DNA of 64,000 bases, taken from assembly GCA_016858145.1 (NCBI GenBank), contig JAEHOE010000123.1:1-64000 (forward strand), written 5' to 3'. The notes under the pieces were generated by a model. The model searched no databases and was not told the DNA's origin. It worked only from the letters and a program-made list of their open reading frames with translations. This document shows, one piece after another, positions 13,021 through 23,576 of this stretch (the stretch's first letter is position 1; each line of letters begins with the position of its first letter). Both the position numbers and the translations under genes were made by a program. Source of the DNA: Edaphochlamys debaryana. Lineage: Eukaryota > Chlorophyta > Chlorophyceae > Chlamydomonadales.

Positions 13021-15660
13021 CGCCGCGGGGTGACCGGGGGGGAGCGGCAGGGCCCGCCACGGCACCCACAGACTGCCCAGAGCCGGCAAGGGCCGGCAGC
13101 CGTCAAGAGGCGCCGCGGGGTCACCGGGGGGGAGCGGCAGGGCCCGCCACGGCACCCACAGACTGCCCAGAGCCGGCAAGGGCCGGCAGCCGTCAAGAGG
13201 CGCCGCGGGGTGACCGGGGGGGAGCGGCAGGGCCCGCCACGGCACCCACAGACTGCCCAGAGCCGGCAAGGGCCGGCAGCCGTCAAGAGGCGCCGCGGGG
13301 TGACCGGGGGGGAGCGGCAGGGCCCGCCACGGCACCCACAGACTGCCCAGAGCCGGCAAGGGCCGGCAGCCGTCAAGAGGCGCCGCGGGGTGACCGGGGG
13401 GGAGCGGCAGGGCCCGCCACGGCACCCACAGACTGCCCAGAGCCGGCAAGGGCCGGCAGCCGTCAAGAGGCGCCGCGGGGTCACCGGGGGGGAGCGGCAG
13501 GGCCCGCCACGGCACCCACAGACTGCCCAGAGCCGGCAAGGGCCGGCAGCCGTCAAGAGGCGCCGCGGGGTCACCGGGGGGGAGCGGCAGGGCCCGCCAC
13601 GGCACCCACAGACTGCCCAGAGCCGGCAAGGGCCGGCAGCCGTCAAGTGGCGCCGCGGGGTGACCGGGGGGGAGCGGCAGGGCCCGCCACGGCACCCACA
13701 GACTGCCCAGAGCCGGCAAGGGCCGGCAGCCGTCAAGTGGCGCCGCAGGGTGACCGGGGGGGAGCGGCAGGGCCCGCCACGGCACCCACAGACTGCCCAG
13801 AGCCGGCAAGGGCCGGCAGCCGTCAAGAGGCGCCGCGGGGTCACCGGGGGGGAGCGGCAGGGCCCGCCACGGCACCCACAGACTGCCCAGAGCCGGCAAG
13901 GGCCGGCAGCCGTCAAGAGGCGCCGCGGGGTCACCGGGGGGGAGCGGCAGGGCCCGCCACGGCACCCACAGACTGCCCAGAGCCGGCAAGGGCCGGCAGC
14001 CGTCAAGAGGCGCCGCGGGGTCACCGGGGGGGAGCGGCAGGGCCCGCCACGGCACCCACAGACTGCCCAGAGCCGGCAAGGGCCGGCAGCCGTCAAGAGG
14101 CGCCGCGGGGTCACCGGGGGGGAGCGGCAGGGCCCGCCACGGCACCCACAGACTGCCCAGAGCCGGCAAGGGCCGGCAGCCGTCAAGAGGCGCCGCGGGG
14201 TCACCGGGGGGGAGCGGCAGGGCCCGCCACGGCACCCACAGACTGCCCAGAGCCGGCAAGGGCCGGCAGCCGTCAAGAGGCGCCGCGGGGTCACCGGGGG
14301 GGAGCGGCAGGGCCCGCCACGGCACCCACAGACTGCCCAGAGCCGGCAAGGGCCGGCAGCCGTCAAGAGGCGCCGCGGGGTCACCGGGGGGGAGCGGCAG
14401 GGCCCGCCACGGCACCCACAGACTGCCCAGAGCCGGCAAGGGCCGGCAGCCGTCAAGAGGCGCCGCGGGGTCACCGGGGGGGAGCGGCAGGGCCCGCCAC
14501 GGCACCCACAGACTGCCCAGAGCCGGCAAGGGCCGGCAGCCGTCAAGAGGCGCCGCGGGGTCACCGGGGGGGAGCGGCAGGGCCCGCCACGGCACCCACA
14601 GACTGCCCAGAGCCGGCAAGGGCCGGCAGCCGTCAAGAGGCGCCGCGGGGTCACCGGGGGGGAGCGGCAGGGCCCGCCACGGCACCCACAGACTGCCCAG
14701 AGCCGGCAAGGGCCGGCAGCCGTCAAGAGGCGCCGCGGGGTCACCGGGGGGGAGCGGCAGGGCCCGCCACGGCACCCACAGACTGCCCAGAGCCGGCAAG
14801 GGCCGGCAGCCGTCAAGTGGCGCCGCGGGGTCACCGGGGGGGAGCGGCAGGGCCCGCCACGGCACCCACAGACTGCCCAGAGCCGGCAAGGGCCGGCAGC
14901 CGTCAAGTGGCGCCGCGGGGTCACCGGGGGGGAGCGGCAGGGCCCGCCACGGCACCCACAGACTGCCCAGAGCCGGCAAGGGCCGGCAGCCGTCAAGAGG
15001 CGCCGCAGGGTGACCGGGGGGGAGCGGCAGGGCCCGCCACGGCACCCACAGACTGCCCAGAGCCGGCAAGGGCCGGCAGCCGTCAAGAGGCGCCGCGGGG
15101 TCACCGGGGGGGAGCGGCAGGGCCCGCCACGGCACCCACAGACTGCCCAGAGCCGGCAAGGGCCGGCAGCCGTCAAGAGGCGCCGCGGGGTCACCGGGGG
15201 GGAGCGGCAGGGCCCGCCACGGCACCCACAGACTGCCCAGAGCCGGCAAGGGCCGGTAGCCGTCAAGAGGCGCCGCGGGGTCACCGGGGGGGAGCGGCAG
15301 GGCCCGCCACGGCACCCACAGACTGCCCAGAGCCGGCAAGGGCCGGCAGCCGTCAAGAGGCGCCGCGGGGTCACCGGGGGGGAGCGGCAGGGCCCGCCAC
15401 GGCACCCACAGACTGCCCAGAGCCGGCAAGGGCCGGCAGCCGTCAAGTGGCGCCGCGGGGTGACCGGGGGGGAGCGGCAGGGCCCGCCACGGCACCCACA
15501 GACTGCCCAGAGCCGGCAAGGGCCGGCCGCCGTCAAGAGGCGCCGCGGGGTCACCGGGGGGGAGCGGCAGGGCCCGCCACGGCACCCACAGACTGCCCAG
15601 AGCCGGCAAGGGCCGGCAGCCGTCAAGAGGCGCCGCGGGGTCACCGGGGGGGAGCGGCAG

Positions 15661-18600
15661 GGCCCTCCACGGCACCCACAGACTGCCCAGAGCCGGCAAG
15701 GGCCGGCAGCCGTCAAGAGGCGCCGCGGGGTCACCGGGGGGGAGCGGCAGGGCCCGCCACGGCACCCACAGACTGCCCAGAGCCGGCAAGGGCCGGCAGC
15801 CGTCAAGAGGCGCCGCAGGGTGACCGGGGGGGAGCGGCAGGGCCCGCCACGGCACCCACAGACTGCCCAGAGCCGGCAAGGGCCGGCAGCCGTCAAGAGG
15901 CGCCGCGGGGTCACCGGGGGGGAGCGGCAGGGCCCGCCACGGCACCCACAGACTGCCCAGAGCCGGCAAGGGCCGGCAGCCGTCAAGAGGCGCCGCGGGG
16001 TCACCGGGGGGGAGCGGCAGGGCCCGCCACGGCACCCACAGACTGCCCAGAGCCGGCAAGGGCCGGTAGCCGTCAAGAGGCGCCGCGGGGTCACCGGGGG
16101 GGAGCGGCAGGGCCCGCCACGGCACCCACAGACTGCCCAGAGCCGGCAAGGTCCGGCAGCCGTCAAGTGGCGCCGCGGGGTCACCGGGGGGGAGCGGCAG
16201 GGCCCGCCACGGCACCCACAGACTGCCCAGAGCCGGCAAGGGCCGGCAGCCGTCAAGAGGCGCCGCAGGGTGACCGGGGGGGAGCGGCAGGGCCCGCCAC
16301 GGCACCCACAGACTGCCCAGAGCCGGCAAGGGCCGGCAGCCGTCAAGAGGCGCCGCGGGGTCACCGGGGGGGAGCGGCACGGCCCGCCACGGCACCCACA
16401 GACTGCCCAGAGCCGGCAAGGGCCGGCAGCCGTCAAGAGGCGCCGCGGGGTCACCGGGGGGGAGCGGCAGGGCCCGCCACGGCACCCACAGACTGCCCAG
16501 AGCCGGCAAGGGCCGGCAGCCGTCAAGAGGCGCCGCGGGGTCACCGGGGGGGAGCGGCACGGCCCGCCACGGCACCCACAGACTGCCCAGAGCCGGCAAG
16601 GGCCGGCAGCCGTCAAGAGGCGCCGCGGGGTCACCGGGGGGGAGCGGCAGGGCCCGCCACGGCACCCACAGACTGCCCAGAGCCGGCAAGGGCCGGCCGC
16701 CGTCAAGTGGCGCCGCGGGGTGACCGGGGGGGAGCGGCAGGGCCCGCCACGGCACCCACAGACTGCCCAGAGCCGGCAAGGGCCGGCAGCCGTCAAGAGG
16801 CGCCGCGGGGTGACCGGGGGGGAGCGGCAGGGCCCGCCACGGCACCCACAGACTGCCCAGAGCCGGCAAGGGCCGGCAGCCGTCAAGAGGCGCCGCGGGG
16901 TCACCGGGGGGGAGCGGCAGGGCCCGCCACGGCACCCACAGACTGCCCAGAGCCGGCAAGGGCCGGCCGCCGTCAAGTGGCGCCGCGGGGTCACCGGGGG
17001 GGAGCGGCAGGGCCCGCCACGGCACCCACAGACTGCCCAGAGCCGGCAAGGTCCGGCAGCCGTCAAGTGGCGCCGCGGGGTCACCGGGGGGGAGCGGCAG
17101 GGCCCGCCACGGCACCCACAGACTGCCCAGAGCCGGCAAGGGCCGGCAGCCGTCAAGAGGCGCCGCAGGGTGACCGGGGGGGAGCGGCAGGGCCCGCCAC
17201 GGCACCCACAGACTGCCCAGAGCCGGCAAGGGCCGGCAGCCGTCAAGAGGCGCCGCGGGGTCACCGGGGGGGAGCGGCAGGGCCCGCCACGGCACCCACA
17301 GACTGCCCAGAGCCGGCAAGGGCCGGCCGCCGTCAAGTGGCGCCGCGGGGTCACCGGGGGGGAGCGGCAGGGCCCGCCACGGCACCCACAGACTGCCCAG
17401 AGCCGGCAAGGGCCGGCAGCCGTCAAGAGGCGCCGCGGGGTGACCGGGGGGGAGCGGCAGGGCCCGCCACGGCACCCACAGACTGCCCAGAGCCGGCAAG
17501 GGCCGGCAGCCGTCAAGAGGCGCCGCGGGGTCACCGGGGGGGAGCGGCAGGGCCCGCCACGGCACCCACAGACTGCCCAGAGCCGGCAAGGGCCGGCCGC
17601 CGTCAAGTGGCGCCGCGGGGTCACCGGGGGGGAGCGGCAGGGCCCGCCACGGCACCCACAGACTGCCCAGAGCCGGCAAGGGCCGGCAGCCGTCAAGTGG
17701 CGCCGCGGGGTCACCGGGGGGGAGCGGCAGGGCCCGCCACGGCACCCACAGACTGCCCAGAGCCGGCAAGGGCCGGCAGCCGTCAAGAGGCGCCGCAGGG
17801 TGACCGGGGGGGAGCGGCAGGGCCCGCCACGGCACCCACAGACTGCCCAGAGCCGGCACGGGCCGGCAGCCGTCAAGAGGCGCCGCGGGGTGACCGGGGG
17901 GGAGCGGCAGGGCCCGCCACGGCACCCACAGACTGCCCAGAGCCGGCAAGGGCCGGCAGCCGTCAAGAGGCGCCGCGGGGTCACCGGGGGGGAGCGGCAG
18001 GGCCCTCCACGGCACCCACAGACTGCCCAGAGCCGGCAAGGGCCGGCAGCCGTCAAGAGGCGCCGCGGGGTCACCGGGGGGGAGCGGCAGGGCCCGCCAC
18101 GGCACCCACAGACTGCCCAGAGCCGGCAAGGGCCGGCAGCCGTCAAGAGGCGCCGCGGGGTCACCGGGGGGGAGCGGCAGGGCCCGCCACGGCACCCACA
18201 GACTGCCCAGAGCCGGCAAGGGCCGGCAGCCGTCAAGAGGCGCCGCGGGGTCACCGGGGGGGAGCGGCAGGGCCCGCCACGGCACCCACAGACTGCCCAG
18301 AGCCGGCAAGGGCCGGCAGCCGTCAAGAGGCGCCGCGGGGTCACCGGGGGGGAGCGGCAGGGCCCGCCACGGCACCCACAGACTGCCCAGAGCCGGCAAG
18401 GGCCGGCCGCCGTCAAGTGGCGCCGCGGGGTCACCGGGGGGGAGCGGCAGGGCCCGCCACGGCACCCACAGACTGCCCAGAGCCGGCAAGGTCCGGCAGC
18501 CGTCAAGTGGCGCCGCGGGGTCACCGGGGGGGAGCGGCAGGGCCCGCCACGGCACCCACAGACTGCCCAGAGCCGGCAAGGGCCGGCAGCCGTCAAGAGG

Positions 18601-20340
18601 CGCCGCAGGGTGACCGGGGGGGAGCGGCAGGGCCCGCCACGGCACCCACAGACTGCCCAGAGCCGGCAAGGGCCGGCAGCCGTCAAGAGGCGCCGCGGGG
18701 TCACCGGGGGGGAGCGGCACGGCCCGCCACGGCACCCACAGACTGCCCAGAGCCGGCAAGGGCCGGCAGCCGTCAAGAGGCGCCGCGGGGTCACCGGGGG
18801 GGAGCGGCAGGGCCCGCCACGGCACCCACAGACTGCCCAGAGCCGGCAAGGGCCGGCAGCCGTCAAGAGGCGCCGCGGGGTCACCGGGGGGGAGCGGCAG
18901 GGCCCGCCACGGCACCCACAGACTGCCCAGAGCCGGCAAGGGCCGGCAGCCGTCAAGAGGCGCCGCGGGGTCACCGGGGGGGAGCGGCAGGGCCCGCCAC
19001 GGCACCCACAGACTGCCCAGAGCCGGCAAGGGCCGGCCGCCGTCAAGTGGCGCCGCGGGGTGACCGGGGGGGAGCGGCAGGGCCCGCCACGGCACCCACA
19101 GACTGCCCAGAGCCGGCAAGGGCCGGCAGCCGTCAAGAGGCGCCGCGGGGTGACCGGGGGGGAGCGGCAGGGCCCGCCACGGCACCCACAGACTGCCCAG
19201 AGCCGGCAAGGGCCGGCAGCCGTCAAGAGGCGCCGCGGGGTCACCGGGGGGGAGCGGCAGGGCCCGCCACGGCACCCACAGACTGCCCAGAGCCGGCAAG
19301 GGCCGGCCGCCGTCAAGTGGCGCCGCGGGGTCACCGGGGGGGAGCGGCAGGGCCCGCCACGGCACCCACAGACTGCCCAGAGCCGGCAAGGTCCGGCAGC
19401 CGTCAAGTGGCGCCGCGGGGTCACCGGGGGGGAGCGGCAGGGCCCGCCACGGCACCCACAGACTGCCCAGAGCCGGCAAGGGCCGGCAGCCGTCAAGAGG
19501 CGCCGCAGGGTGACCGGGGGGGAGCGGCAGGGCCCGCCACGGCACCCACAGACTGCCCAGAGCCGGCAAGGGCCGGCAGCCGTCAAGAGGCGCCGCGGGG
19601 TCACCGGGGGGGAGCGGCAGGGCCCGCCACGGCACCCACAGACTGCCCAGAGCCGGCAAGGGCCGGCCGCCGTCAAGTGGCGCCGCGGGGTCACCGGGGG
19701 GGAGCGGCAGGGCCCGCCACGGCACCCACAGACTGCCCAGAGCCGGCAAGGGCCGGCAGCCGTCAAGAGGCGCCGCGGGGTGACCGGGGGGGAGCGGCAG
19801 GGCCCGCCACGGCACCCACAGACTGCCCAGAGCCGGCAAGGGCCGGCAGCCGTCAAGAGGCGCCGCGGGGTCACCGGGGGGGAGCGGCAGGGCCCGCCAC
19901 GGCACCCACAGACTGCCCAGAGCCGGCAAGGGCCGGCCGCCGTCAAGTGGCGCCGCGGGGTCACCGGGGGGGAGCGGCAGGGCCCGCCACGGCACCCACA
20001 GACTGCCCAGAGCCGGCAAGGGCCGGCAGCCGTCAAGTGGCGCCGCGGGGTCACCGGGGGGGAGCGGCAGGGCCCGCCACGGCACCCACAGACTGCCCAG
20101 AGCCGGCAAGGGCCGGCAGCCGTCAAGAGGCGCCGCAGGGTGACCGGGGGGGAGCGGCAGGGCCCGCCACGGCACCCACAGACTGCCCAGAGCCGGCACG
20201 GGCCGGCAGCCGTCAAGAGGCGCCGCGGGGTGACCGGGGGGGAGCGGCAGGGCCCGCCACGGCACCCACAGACTGCCCAGAGCCGGCAAGGGCCGGCAGC
20301 CGTCAAGAGGCGCCGCGGGGTGACCGGGGGGGAGCGGCAG
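15661..20340. repeat. Higher-order repeat zone, two 2,340-bp blocks
   Basis: Variant markers repeat exactly 2,340 bp (26 units) apart: ggccctccac at 15,661 and 18,001; agccggcacg near 17,851 and 20,191; gccgcaggg at 16,261/18,601, 17,161/19,501 and 17,791/20,131; ggagcggcac at 16,380/18,720. A further ggagcggcac at 16,560 has no partner 2,340 bp on, so single-unit changes followed the block duplication. A shorter 810-bp step links the ggccggtagc units near 15,251 and 16,061. Confidence 0.88.
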
Positions 20341-22410
20341 GGCCCGCCACGGCACCCACAGACTGCCCAGAGCCGGCAAGGGCCGGCAGCCGTCAAGAGG
20401 CGCCGCGGGGTCACCGGGGGGGAGCGGCACGGCCCGCCACGGCACCCACAGACTGCCCAGAGCCGGCAAGGGCCGGCAGCCGTCAAGAGGCGCCGCGGGG
20501 TGACCGGGGGGGAGCGGCAGGGCCCGCCACGGCACCCACAGACTGCCCAGAGCCGGCAAGGGCCGGCCGCTGTCAAGTGGCGCCGCGGGGTGACCGGGGG
20601 GGAGCGGCAGGGCCCGCCACGGCACCCACAGACTGCCCAGAGCCGGCAAGGGCCGGCAGCCGTCAAGAGGCGCCGCGGGGTCACCGGGGGGGAGCGGCAG
20701 GGCCCGCCACGGCACCCACAGACTGCCCAGAGCCGGCAAGGGCCGGCCGCCGTCAAGTGGCGCCGCGGGGTGACCGGGGGGGAGCGGCAGGGCCCGCCAC
20801 GGCACCCACAGACTGCCCAGAGCCGGCAAGGGCCGGCAGCCGTCAAGAGGCGCCGCGGGGTCACCGGGGGGGAGCGGCAGGGCCCGCCACGGCACCCACA
20901 GACTGCCCAGAGCCGGCAAGGGCCGGCAGCCGTCAAGAGGCGCCGCGGGGTCACCGGGGGGGAGCGGCAGGGCCCGCCACGGCACCCACAGACTGCCCAG
21001 AGCCGGCAAGGGCCGGCAGCCGTCAAGAGGCGCCGCGGGGTCACCGGGGGGGAGCGGCAGGGCCCGCCACGGCACCCACAGACTGCCCAGAGCCGGCAAG
21101 GGCCGGCAGCCGTCAAGAGGCGCCGCGGGGTCACCGGGGGGGAGCGGCAGGGCCCGCCACGGCACCCACAGACTGCCCAGAGCCGGCAAGGGCCGGCAGC
21201 CGTCAAGTGGCGCCGCGGGGTCACCGGGGGGGAGCGGCAGGGCCCGCCACGGCACCCACAGACTGCCCAGAGCCGGCAAGGGCCGGCAGCCGTCAAGAGG
21301 CGCCGCGGGGTGACCGGGGGGGAGCGGCAGGGCCCGCCACGGCACCCACAGACTGCCCAGAGCCGGCAAGGGCCGGCAGCCGTCAAGAGGCGCCGCGGGG
21401 TCACCGGGGGGGAGCGGCAGGGCCCGCCACGGCACCCACAGACTGCCCAGAGCCGGCAAGGGCCGGCAGCCGTCAAGAGGCGCCGCGGGGTCACCGGGGG
21501 GGAGCGGCAGGGCCCGCCACGGCACCCACAGACTGCCCAGAGCCGGCAAGGGCCGGCAGCCGTCAAGTGGCGCCGCGGGGTCACCGGGGGGGAGCGCCAG
21601 GGCCCGCCACGGCACCCACAGACTGCCCAGAGCCGGCAAGGGCCGGCAGCCGTCAAGAGGCGCTGCGGGGTGACCGGGGGGGAGCGGCAGGGCCCGCCAC
21701 GGCACCCACAGACTGCCCAGAGCCGGCAAGGGCCGGCAGCCGTCAAGAGGCGCCGCGGGGTGACCGGGGGGGAGCGGCAGGGCCCGCCACGGCACCCACA
21801 GACTGCCCAGAGCCGGCACGGGCCGGCAGCCGTCAAGAGGCGCCGCGGGGTGACCGGGGGGGAGCGGCAGGGCCCGCCACGGCACCCACAGACTGCCCAG
21901 AGCCGGCAAGGGCCGGCAGCCGTCAAGAGGCGCCGCGGGGTGACCGGGGGGGAGCGGCAGGGCCCGCCACGGCACCCACAGACTGCCCAGAGCCGGCAAG
22001 GGCCGGCAGCCGTCAAGAGGCGCCGCGGGGTCACCGGGGGGGAGCGGCAGGGCCCGCCACGGCACCCACAGACTGCCCAGAGCCGGCAAGGGCCGGCAGC
22101 CGTCAAGAGGCGCCGCGGGGTCACCGGGGGGGAGCGGCAGGGCCCGCCACGGCACCCACAGACTGCCCAGAGCCGGCAAGGGCCGGCAGCCGTCAAGAGG
22201 CGCCGCGGGGTCACCGGGGGGGAGCGGCAGGGCCCGCCACGGCACCCACAGACTGCCCAGAGCCGGCAAGGGCCGGCAGCCGTCAAGAGGCGCCGCGGGG
22301 TCACCGGGGGGGAGCGGCAGGGCCCGCCACGGCACCCACAGACTGCCCAGAGCCGGCAAGGGCCGGCAGCCGTCAAGTGGCGCCGCGGGGTGACCGGGGG
22401 TAGCGGTAGG

Positions 22411-22790
22411 GGCGGTGACCCTTCATCGCGGGCTTTCGCGCTTGTCAGTGAGTGCCGTCAAGCTTTTCATCAGGTTCACAGGGCTGCTCGTCAACGAACC
22501 TCAGCCGGCGCGAGCGAGTTCCCGACTTTGTCCACAGTCGGCTTTGCCTCCTTGCCGCCCCGTGCGCGAAAGTCCTACCCTCACTGGTATATCATAACTT
22601 AGGCAAAGTCATTCAGCTGAGTGGTAGGTGCAGCAACGCATTGTAGAGAGGGCCTGCAAGCCACTTAGATGAGCAGAGTGCATACACAGAGAGTAATCTT
22701 ATTATATGGTTTGCATGGATTAGCGCTCCAGCTTGTGAAGTCGCAAGACACACGCGCGACACGCTGCCGCTGCCGATACACACCGCCCCC
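22411..22790. other. Unique right flank of the satellite, no gene seen
   Basis: Sequence changes abruptly to non-repetitive DNA of lower GC after the last altered unit. The large array frame runs on for about 65 codons to a stop at 22,600, but that tail shows no domain and no plausible exon structure. The stretch taggcaaagtcattcagc at about 22,600-22,620 and surrounding AT-rich bases have no evident function. Confidence 0.6.
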
Positions 22791-23335
22791 GGCCCGGCCG
22801 CCCCACCCCCCGCCCCCCGCCGCCCCCGCCGGGGGCCCGTGGGGGGCCCCCCACCGGCTTCTACTGGGGCGTGCCGGTGCCGTTCTATTTGTTGATTAAT
22901 TATGTTTACAGCACCCCAATAACCCCAAGAATGAAGTTAGATTTGTCAGCCGGAGGCTGCACGGTCTGCACCCGGGCTGCGGGTTGGGGGGTCCGTGGGG
23001 GCCCCCCCACCGGCTTGTACCGTGGCGTACCGGTGCCGAGCTAAGAAGTCCGTTATTGATTAATTATGTTTGCAGCACCCCAATAACCCCAAAAATGAAC
23101 TTAGATTTGTCAAACGGAGGCCACACGGCCGGCGCCCGGGCTGCGGGTTGGGGGGTCCGTGGTGGGGGGTTGCCCCCCCCACGGGGGCCCCCCATCGGGC
23201 CATGGGGCCCCCTTTCGGGCTGTTTCTCTGCCATAGGGCATTTCCGTCCCAACGGCCCGCGCCGCGGCCCCCCTGCGGGGTGCCCCTGCGCGGCCCGTCG
23301 CTCCGCAAATGAAAGGCCAAAAAGCGACGGTCTTG
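22791..23335. repeat. 164-bp tandem repeat and GC-rich repeat segment
   Basis: The block ttgattaattatgttt(a/g)cag followed by caccccaataacccca occurs at 22,892 and again at 23,056, a period of 164 bp. Each copy continues into a shared gcccgggctgcgggttgggg segment. A partial third copy precedes them (ccaccggctt near 22,850). After 23,165 the sequence becomes runs of G and C with ccccc/ggggg blocks (gggccccctttcgggctg) typical of dispersed GC-rich repeats. No coding exon is supported. Confidence 0.75.
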
Positions 23336-23576
23336 CACCGGTAGGGCGGACTGGGAACTTTGCACGTCCCATATGGAACTCAGAGATGAGCCACCGGTAC
23401 AAAGACACCTCGCCAGGCCGTTGACCCTATTTTGAACCGGCGCCATCTCCATACATACGCCCTGTGCTCCGCCCCGCCCGGTGCCATTCAGCCCCCTCAT
23501 ATGTGCGCCAACCCGGACACCGCCCCATCCTGTTCGCATCCACGCACCGCGCGCGAGCCGCCCACCCACCTGCCGC

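Larger units (their letters stand above)
2908..22410. repeat. Main 90-bp satellite array (about 216 copies)
   Basis: Head-to-tail units of 90 bp: two units occupy exactly three 60-base lines over long stretches. Each unit contains gcgccgcggggt(c/g)acc, a run of seven G, agcggcagggcccgccacgg, cacccacagactgcccagag and ccggcaagggccggc. The commonest variable sites are gtcacc/gtgacc, ggcagccgtcaagagg/ggccgccgtcaagtgg and gccgcgggg/gccgcaggg. From about 6,480 the units are nearly identical in length, while 5,640-6,000 is a degraded patch. The right end fades at 22,390-22,410 where ggggggg becomes gggggtagcggtagg. The 30-codon period leaves several frames open on both strands, but the predicted peptides are only the repeat in translation. 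A heterochromatic or subtelomeric/pericentromeric location is possible but cannot be shown here. Confidence 0.97.

Noticed and set aside
2908..22410. CRISPR array
   Set aside because: Units are contiguous 90-bp copies with no unique spacers, no leader and no cas genes; the genome is eukaryotic.
1..22410. rDNA spacer or telomere repeat
   Set aside because: No rRNA sequence and no TTTTAGGG-type telomere motif is present.
6352..22602. ORFs of 5,335 and 5,380 codons as giant repeat proteins
   Set aside because: They overlap on opposite strands, consist only of the 90-bp satellite in translation, and change frame at array indels; a stop-free period divisible by three explains them.
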